From NCBI GenBank assembly GCA_029261815.1, contig JAJDAQ010000098.1, positions 1 to 64,000 of the forward strand: a stretch of 64,000 nt of DNA, read 5' to 3'. The stretch is from Deltaproteobacteria bacterium. GTDB taxonomy: Bacteria > Myxococcota_A > UBA9160 > UBA6930. Every line of letters starts with the position of its first letter. The first letter of the stretch is position 1. The position numbers were made by a program, and so were the translations under genes. The notes beneath the pieces were generated by a model that did not search any database, was not told the origin of the DNA, and saw only the letters and a list, made by a program, of their open reading frames with translations. This document shows positions 59,331 through 64,000 of the stretch, one piece after another.

Positions 59331-59800
59331 TGTCCGAGATGCCTGAACCCGCCGCGCCGGTCAGCCGCCACCTCGTCGCCGTCTCCTCCGCCGTACGCCG
59401 ACGCATCAGCGACGGGCTGCATGCGCGAGGACACGCGCTATCCGCTTCCGTGACGCACCTGGTCCCCAATCTCCCGGAAGAAGGGCTCGGCATCTCGGCG
59501 CTGGCCCAACGGATCCAGCACAGCATCCAACGGACCGGCCAGCTGGTCCAGCAACTGGAAGAAGATGGGTACGTCGAGCGCACCCCGGATCCGCATGACG
59601 GCCGCGCGAAGCGCGTCGTCTACACCGCGCGTGGCATCGATCTGCTGCGGGATATCGCCGCGCTCCAGGACGAGATCACCAACGAACTCGAAGGGCTGCT
59701 CGGCGAAAAGCGCTTCTCGAACCTTCGTCGGGACTTGACCGCGCTCGACGTCGCGCTGAACGGAACGGCATCGGGCATTCGGATCGCTTCGGGGCACTGA
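59330..59800 (+). CDS. MarR family transcriptional regulator
   Basis: 156 residues. Winged helix: LVPNLPEEGLGISALAQRIQ, then HSIQRTGQLVQQLEEDGYVE, with the wing RTPDPHDGRAKRVVYTARG. It is likely the local repressor of the divergent amidohydrolase/CoA-transferase/thiolase operon, sensing an aromatic or acyl ligand. The start may be the ATG at 59330 or 59339. Confidence 0.9.
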   Translation: MSEMPEPAAPVSRHLVAVSSAVRRRISDGLHARGHALSASVTHLVPNLPEEGLGISALAQRIQHSIQRTGQLVQQLEEDGYVERTPDPHDGRAKRVVYTARGIDLLRDIAALQDEITNELEGLLGEKRFSNLRRDLTALDVALNGTASGIRIASGH

Positions 59801-59806
59801 CCCCGG

Positions 59807-61231
59807 TCATTCGGCCGGCGGCCGCTCCGCTTCCGCGTCGCCGCGGAGCGCGACCTGGATCTCCTCCAGGGTGAGGCCGCGCGTCTCCGGCGCGAAGACC
59901 GCGACCAGAACGGCGCCGATGACGGGGCCGATGGCGACAACCGCGATGGCGGCCGGGATGCCGCCTAGCGGCACGATCAGCAGGCCGATCAGAACGGGCA
60001 CCACCACCTCGGTGATACGACCGAGGAAGTTCGTCGTCCACCCGTAGCCGGTGGCGCGAATCTCGGTCGGGAACAACTCCGACGCATAGACGTGCGTGGC
60101 CGTGTTCGCAGCGCCAAAGCAGAAGACGGTGGCGATCATCGAGATGTACTGACCCTCCAACGAGTGAACGTGATAGAGCTGGTAGATCGACGCGGCCGCC
60201 GCGACGTAGAAAGCGGAGCACGTCCACTTCCGGCCGATGCGATCGATCAGGTCGCCGGCCACGAAGTGACCCGCGACGCCGCCGGCATAGCCATAGAATA
60301 CGATGTCGCCGACATCGGCCGTCCCGAGACCCAGATCTTCACGGGCGAAGATGACCCAGAAGACATTGGAGGGTCCCGTCACGGCGTGGACACAGTTCCA
60401 GAGCAGAGCGACAACCGCGGTCTGCCGACGGTACTCGGGGCGCCACGGCACCATCGCGTTCCGGACCTGCGCGCGAAACCAGTCCGCCCAACTCTGCGAT
60501 TCCGTCTTCTCCGGCCCGTCGACATCGACCTGGGCTTCGAAGCGGCGGGTCTCGCGCATCGCGATCCGGAGACCAAAGACGACGACCAGCGGGAACGCGC
60601 CGAGGATGTAGAGCGCTCGCCAGCTCTCTCCGTCGACATCGAGGCCGAGCAGAGCCTGGATCCAGGCGACGATGCCGGCGCCGAAGTCGTGCAGCCAGTT
60701 CCCCTCCGCCCCTTCCTCGAGCAGGACGTAGGGCTGCACCTTGGCCATCAGCATGACGCCGACCGTGGCCAGGCTCGTGAGGATCGCGATCGCGCGGCCG
60801 CGCAGGCGAGCTGGATACTCTTCGCCAATCATGATGACGGCCAATGCGTATTCGGCCGTCAGGAAGAGACGCGCGAGGAACTGAAAGGCGATGAAGCTCG
60901 CCGTGTCCGTCGCGAACGCGGTCATGCCGTTCGCGATGGTGAAGCCGACGACCGTGACCATCATGACGCGGCGACGTCCAAGTCGATCCGCTGAGAGCAG
61001 GAACAGGAACGAGGCCATCACGCCGAGGCGCGTCGCCCCACTGACGAACCCCCACTCTTCGATGCTGATACCGAGGCTCGCGCGCACTTCGGGCGCCGCG
61101 AAGCTGAACATCGCCGAGTCGAATCCGTCGAACAGGGTCGCCGTCGACAACATCATGAACAGGAAGACGAGGTAGCCGTTCAGCTTCTCGGCTTCGACGT
61201 TCCGATCGGAGGCGTTGGGCGCGCCAGACAT
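59807..61231 (-). CDS. MFS transporter
   Basis: 474 residues, 12 predicted membrane segments. Major facilitator motifs are SADRLGRRRVMMV between helices 2 and 3, GEEYPARLRGRAIAIL after helix 5, and GHFVAGDLIDRIGRKW. N-terminal FDGFDSAMFSFAAPEVRASL is typical of the metabolite:H+ symporter and sugar/acid porter branches. A large cytoplasmic loop and an extended loop (about 175-200) are present. It should import an organic acid for the neighbouring CoA-dependent operon, though the strand arrangement does not prove co-regulation. Confidence 0.92.
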   Translation of the reverse strand: MSGAPNASDRNVEAEKLNGYLVFLFMMLSTATLFDGFDSAMFSFAAPEVRASLGISIEEWGFVSGATRLGVMASFLFLLSADRLGRRRVMMVTVVGFTIANGMTAFATDTASFIAFQFLARLFLTAEYALAVIMIGEEYPARLRGRAIAILTSLATVGVMLMAKVQPYVLLEEGAEGNWLHDFGAGIVAWIQALLGLDVDGESWRALYILGAFPLVVVFGLRIAMRETRRFEAQVDVDGPEKTESQSWADWFRAQVRNAMVPWRPEYRRQTAVVALLWNCVHAVTGPSNVFWVIFAREDLGLGTADVGDIVFYGYAGGVAGHFVAGDLIDRIGRKWTCSAFYVAAAASIYQLYHVHSLEGQYISMIATVFCFGAANTATHVYASELFPTEIRATGYGWTTNFLGRITEVVVPVLIGLLIVPLGGIPAAIAVVAIGPVIGAVLVAVFAPETRGLTLEEIQVALRGDAEAERPPAE

Positions 61232-61259
61232 GGCGGGACGCTAGCGCGCAAACTGTGCC

Positions 61260-61721
61260 TTACGGCGCGGCGATCACGTGGCCGACCATCTTTCCGCCTT
61301 CGAAGACCGCGATGTCGAGCACGTTGCGCTCGTCGACGAAGACGAAGTCGAACGTTCCGTTCGAATTGACGTCCTTGTGGAGCATCACGATGAACATCGT
61401 TCCTGCTGCCGGTTCCGGTGCCGTCTGGACCGAAACAGACACGTTCTGGCTAGTCCCTCCGTTGACGAATGTTGCGCCAACGTAGATCTCGCCGACCGGC
61501 TTCCCGTCACGGAACGGGTGGAGAACCAACCAGCCGTCCCCTTCGATCTCGACCTCACTGAAGGTGAAGGTACGCCCTTCCCTCGTGAAGCCCTCCGTGA
61601 TGATCCGGTTCGCTTCACCATTTCCCATCTGCACACTCGGCGGCGCCCCTGCTGTCTCCGCGAACGAAACAAGGGGCCAGGCAACAAGACAGGCAAGCAG
61701 GACGATCGGCTGGAACTTCAT
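61260..61721 (-). CDS. Secreted DUF7282-like protein
   Basis: 153 residues from ATG 61721 with GAGGAAGAG upstream. Signal peptide ending SFA. The body, TFTFSEVEIEGDGWLVLHPF, VGATFVNGGTSQNVSVSVQ, then NSNGTFDF and FVFVDERNVLDIAVF, follows the beta-sandwich pattern of the DUF7282 family. Role unknown; acidic calcium-like residues (NSNGTFDF) are suggestive but not diagnostic. Confidence 0.78.
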   Translation of the reverse strand: MKFQPIVLLACLVAWPLVSFAETAGAPPSVQMGNGEANRIITEGFTREGRTFTFSEVEIEGDGWLVLHPFRDGKPVGEIYVGATFVNGGTSQNVSVSVQTAPEPAAGTMFIVMLHKDVNSNGTFDFVFVDERNVLDIAVFEGGKMVGHVIAAP

Positions 61722-61867
61722 GAAGCTCTTCCTCTGCGGGGCATCCCGCTTTCGGTTCAGCATAGCAGCGCCGACCGCGGCGCCGGCTGATCGCGAGAGA
61801 GTCGAACCCGAGAGTGACTCTCCGCGTATCCTGATGCGACCCGGCACAGCCCAGTGAGGAGACAAAC

Positions 61868-62041
61868 ATGTCCAGTAGCAGCCGACAACAATTCGGACGC
61901 GAAGGCGCCCGCCACGGCGTCACACTCGGGACCGCGATCGCGGTCGCCATCTCATGGACCCAGAACGGCTCGGTCCTCTGGGCGATTCTCCACGGCCTGC
62001 TGTCATGGCTGTACGTCGGGTACCACGTGCTCACGCGGTAG
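61868..62041 (+). CDS. Small membrane protein of unknown function (57 residues)
   Basis: Short gene with a clear TGAGGAGACAAAC ribosome site. The predicted 57-residue product begins MSSSSRQQFGREGARHGVTL, followed by hydrophobic VTLGTAIAVAISW and VLWAILHGLLSWLYVGY. One long or two short membrane segments are likely. No relative is recognised. It starts about 150 bases upstream of the divergent secreted-protein gene at 61721 and ends 29 bases before the GST gene. Short length makes coding status uncertain. Confidence 0.55.
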   Translation: MSSSSRQQFGREGARHGVTLGTAIAVAISWTQNGSVLWAILHGLLSWLYVGYHVLTR

Positions 62042-62070
62042 TCTTCGGTCGGGGCGACTAGACTCGAGAG

Positions 62071-63066
62071 ATGCACGCACCCATCCCGTCCGAATACATC
62101 CTGCACGGTATCCCTCGAAGCCTGTTCACTCGCAAGCTTCAGGCCGCCCTCGAGTTCTACGGCTTGCCGTATCGCCTCGAGTCGCGCGGCACCGGCGGCG
62201 ACGATGTTCTCGGCCAACGGGCGGCGACGCATCAGATCCCGATTCTCGAGACCCCCGAAGGCTGGGCGCTCGGCGACACGACGCCGATCCTCCAACTACT
62301 GGACGCGCGCGTCCCCGGCCGAAGGCTCTTTCCGGATGGCCCACTCGGCGTTCTGGTTCATGTCGTGGAAGAGATTCTCGACGAATGGGTTGCGCGGGTG
62401 ATGGTTCACTACCGATGGCATTACGCCGAGAACACGGCCTACGTCATCGAGCAATTCACGGGAACCCCACTCAGCCCAGAAGAAGCCGTCGCCCACCCGA
62501 TCGCACAATGGGGCCCGCGTGCGTGTCGGGCGACCGGAACCGAATCTCCGCACCAACGGCAGGCTGCCGAGGACGAATACATCGGGGTCCTCACCGCACT
62601 CGAAGCGCAGCTCGCGGAGTCACCTTTCGCGTTGGGAGGCCGCCCGACCGCCGTCGACGTCATCCTGCTCGGCGGCCTGCACGCCCACACGAACGCCGAT
62701 CCCACTCCGGACCTTGGCGAGTTCGCGCGTGTCGTCGCGTGGGCCGAGGGCGGGGCCACAGCGGCCGTGCTCGATGGCGACCTGGCGCCCTTCCCTGCCA
62801 GCACCGGGCTCGCCGAACACGTCCTGAAGATCGGCGCGGAATCCTACGCGCCATTTGTCCTGGCCAATGCAGACGCGCTCGCGGCCGGACGCAAGGTGCT
62901 CGAAATCGAGACCTATGGCGAGCCCACGACCTATCTCGTTCGGCCCTATCCCGAGCAGTCGCGACGCCTCGTGCAGGAGCGCATCCGACGTGGCCTGACC
63001 GAGCATGACCGCAAGCAGGTCACCGAATGGCTCGAGGAACGCGGACTCTCCTGCTTCGTACCGTGA
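62071..63066 (+). CDS. Glutathione S-transferase family protein
   Basis: 331 residues, longer than the usual 200-230. N-terminal domain: YILHGIPRSLFTRKLQAALE, THQIPILETPEGWALGDTTP (cis-Pro and the glutathione-contact Gly-Asp). Helical C-terminal domain with FALGGRPTAVDVILLGGLHA. The last 80 residues are an added charged segment (AGRKVLEIETYGEPTTYLV). Cytosolic; substrate not visible. The first hydrophobic part does not look like a signal. Confidence 0.82.
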   Translation: MHAPIPSEYILHGIPRSLFTRKLQAALEFYGLPYRLESRGTGGDDVLGQRAATHQIPILETPEGWALGDTTPILQLLDARVPGRRLFPDGPLGVLVHVVEEILDEWVARVMVHYRWHYAENTAYVIEQFTGTPLSPEEAVAHPIAQWGPRACRATGTESPHQRQAAEDEYIGVLTALEAQLAESPFALGGRPTAVDVILLGGLHAHTNADPTPDLGEFARVVAWAEGGATAAVLDGDLAPFPASTGLAEHVLKIGAESYAPFVLANADALAAGRKVLEIETYGEPTTYLVRPYPEQSRRLVQERIRRGLTEHDRKQVTEWLEERGLSCFVP

Positions 63067-63134
63067 CCGCGCGAGTGGTTAGGCGCGGGGCATGATCTCT
63101 TCACGACATCCTGGGCCGAACAGGTCCGTCTTCC

Positions 63135-64000
63135 CTACTCCTGGTCCTGGTCCCGCTCCACCTCGATTTCGACCGCGCGTTCCTTCTCGCGCGGATCTTC
63201 TTCGATCTCGACGCCAAGGTCTCGGCGCTTGCCGTAGATCTCGCGGAGCTTCCGACGCCGTTCCATCTCCAGCACGAGTTCCTGTCGGGCCACTTCCGCC
63301 GGCACGATACGTTCGGCAACCTCGAGCTCGCTCGCCTCGCAGGCCTCTCCCATGTAGGGCCCACACGAAGGACTCCCGCAGCAGTAACGCGTCAGGTCAT
63401 CGAAGGTCCGCAGCGGGCTCGAGATGGGCGCTTCGTTCCAGGTCTTCACGACCTCGGGGTCGAGATGATAGGCCTCCTCGAAGTGGTACTGGGCATCGTC
63501 GAGCCGGCCGGCTCGCCAATTCAACAAGCTCATGTTGAGTTCGACGATCGCGGGGTCCGCGCGCAGGTCCTCTCCGCGACGAAGGAATTTCTCGGCCGAA
63601 TCGAGGCGGCCGCGATAGATCATGGTCTCGGCGATGTTCGTGTAGTTGACCCAGTCGCGAGGCGCGAGACGGCGCGCATTGGCAAAGCTGCGGAGCGCGC
63701 GGTCGATGTCGCCCTGATAGATCGCGACGATGCCCATCCACGTATGCGGCCGCGGCGACTCCGGCTCCAGCCGCAAGGCCACGATCCACTCATCGAGGGC
63801 GCGGCCCAGGTCCTGCTCGTACTCCGGATACCGCTGGTCATCGAGCGCCGCCCGCGCGCGCAGGTAGTATGCCTCGGCGAGGTCGTGGCGAGCCGCTGCG
63901 CGGCGGGGCGAGGCATCTCGCTCCCGTTCCAGGCCGGGGATCGGATCTTCGGCAGCCAGTGACGGCATGCCCATGAAGAGCACGGCCATCAGCCCCAGCG
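63135..64000 (-). CDS. Secreted TPR protein, 5' end outside window
   Basis: At least 288 residues. The frame is still open at the window edge, where it reads LGLMAVLFMGMPSLAAED. This is the end of a signal peptide, so the start codon is just beyond base 64000. TPR units follow: DLAEAYYLRARAALDDQRYP, TWMGIVAIYQGDIDRALRSF, NYTNIAETMIYRGRLDSAEK and AQYHFEEAYHLDPEVVKTW. After them CCGSPSCGPYMGEAC has four cysteines. The end is a highly charged helix rich in Glu/Lys/Arg (REIYGKRRDLGVEIEEDPRE). Periplasmic scaffold is the likely role. Confidence 0.8.
   Translation of the reverse strand, partial: LGLMAVLFMGMPSLAAEDPIPGLERERDASPRRAAARHDLAEAYYLRARAALDDQRYPEYEQDLGRALDEWIVALRLEPESPRPHTWMGIVAIYQGDIDRALRSFANARRLAPRDWVNYTNIAETMIYRGRLDSAEKFLRRGEDLRADPAIVELNMSLLNWRAGRLDDAQYHFEEAYHLDPEVVKTWNEAPISSPLRTFDDLTRYCCGSPSCGPYMGEACEASELEVAERIVPAEVARQELVLEMERRRKLREIYGKRRDLGVEIEEDPREKERAVEIEVERDQDQE

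Noticed and set aside
1-64000. tRNA, rRNA, CRISPR or prophage signals
   Set aside because: No cloverleaf, rRNA segment, repeated spacers or phage protein was found on reading. Small RNAs without strong structure would be missed.

Overview
The window is 64 kb of GC-rich, tightly packed bacterial chromosome with 63 supportable protein genes, two of them cut by the window edges. I see no rRNA, tRNA, CRISPR array, insertion sequence or phage gene, and no gap between genes much above 290 bases. The cell is Gram-negative and aerobic. Evidence is an outer-membrane beta-barrel protein, several lipoproteins, a periplasmic PQQ dehydrogenase, multihaem cytochrome c, three oxygenase-type enzymes (two P450s, one PhyH-type dioxygenase), and C-terminal sorting tails of the PEP-CTERM kind. 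Acyl-CoA, P450, F420/flavin LLM, amidohydrolase and CoA-transferase genes are mixed together with glutathione transferases. This resembles the large, poorly cultured 'deltaproteobacterial' lineages (Myxococcota, Desulfobacterota-like, Binatota), but no marker gene settles the taxonomy.

Layout. 1-3479: universal stress protein, then a translationally coupled sulfide/persulfide operon (ETHE1-like dioxygenase, rhodanese, TauE permease, split YeeE permease). 3722-7158: two acyl-CoA dehydrogenases and an aldo/keto reductase. 7231-13129: hybrid histidine kinase, PQQ dehydrogenase and a membrane-anchored GST-like protein. 13140-15749: small secreted proteins and an M19 dipeptidase. 16021-20641: nitronate-monooxygenase-like enzyme, two divergent crotonase paralogues, and a TetR regulator with a clear palindromic operator followed by a P450. 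20666-27107: a MarR-GNAT regulator with its own operator, and a six-gene block of ECF sigma factor, candidate anti-sigma, LTXXQ protein, YceI, pentahaem cytochrome and beta-barrel. 27399-31570: a five-gene operon of GST, GFA protein, B12-dependent acyl-CoA mutase large subunit, B12 subunit and MeaB. 31657-40140: TPR, CHRD and spondin-domain proteins, a PhyH dioxygenase, a 1000-residue hydrolase-ligase fusion and a sterol desaturase-family protein. 40153-46184: a seven-gene P450/ferredoxin catabolic operon. 46357-53982: Mo oxidoreductase, hydrolase, SDR, ASCH, LLM and BtrH-like genes. 54045-61231: thiolase-like/DUF35/CoA-transferase/amidohydrolase operon, MarR and MFS transporter. 61260-64000: small proteins, a GST and a TPR protein.

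The strongest candidate for something undescribed is the 27399-31570 operon. Its mutase has the overall fold and partners of the methylmalonyl-CoA mutase family. However, the residues aligning with Tyr89, Arg207, Tyr243 and His244 of the Propionibacterium enzyme are Asn, Val, Ala and Gln, so the substrate should be neither methylmalonyl-CoA nor any of the well-known acyl-CoAs. Secondary candidates are the ECF-linked cytochrome/beta-barrel block, the hydrolase-ligase fusion with a degenerate ATP loop, and the aldolase-like thiolase/DUF35 operon. Family names rest on motif recognition by eye, without database searches.
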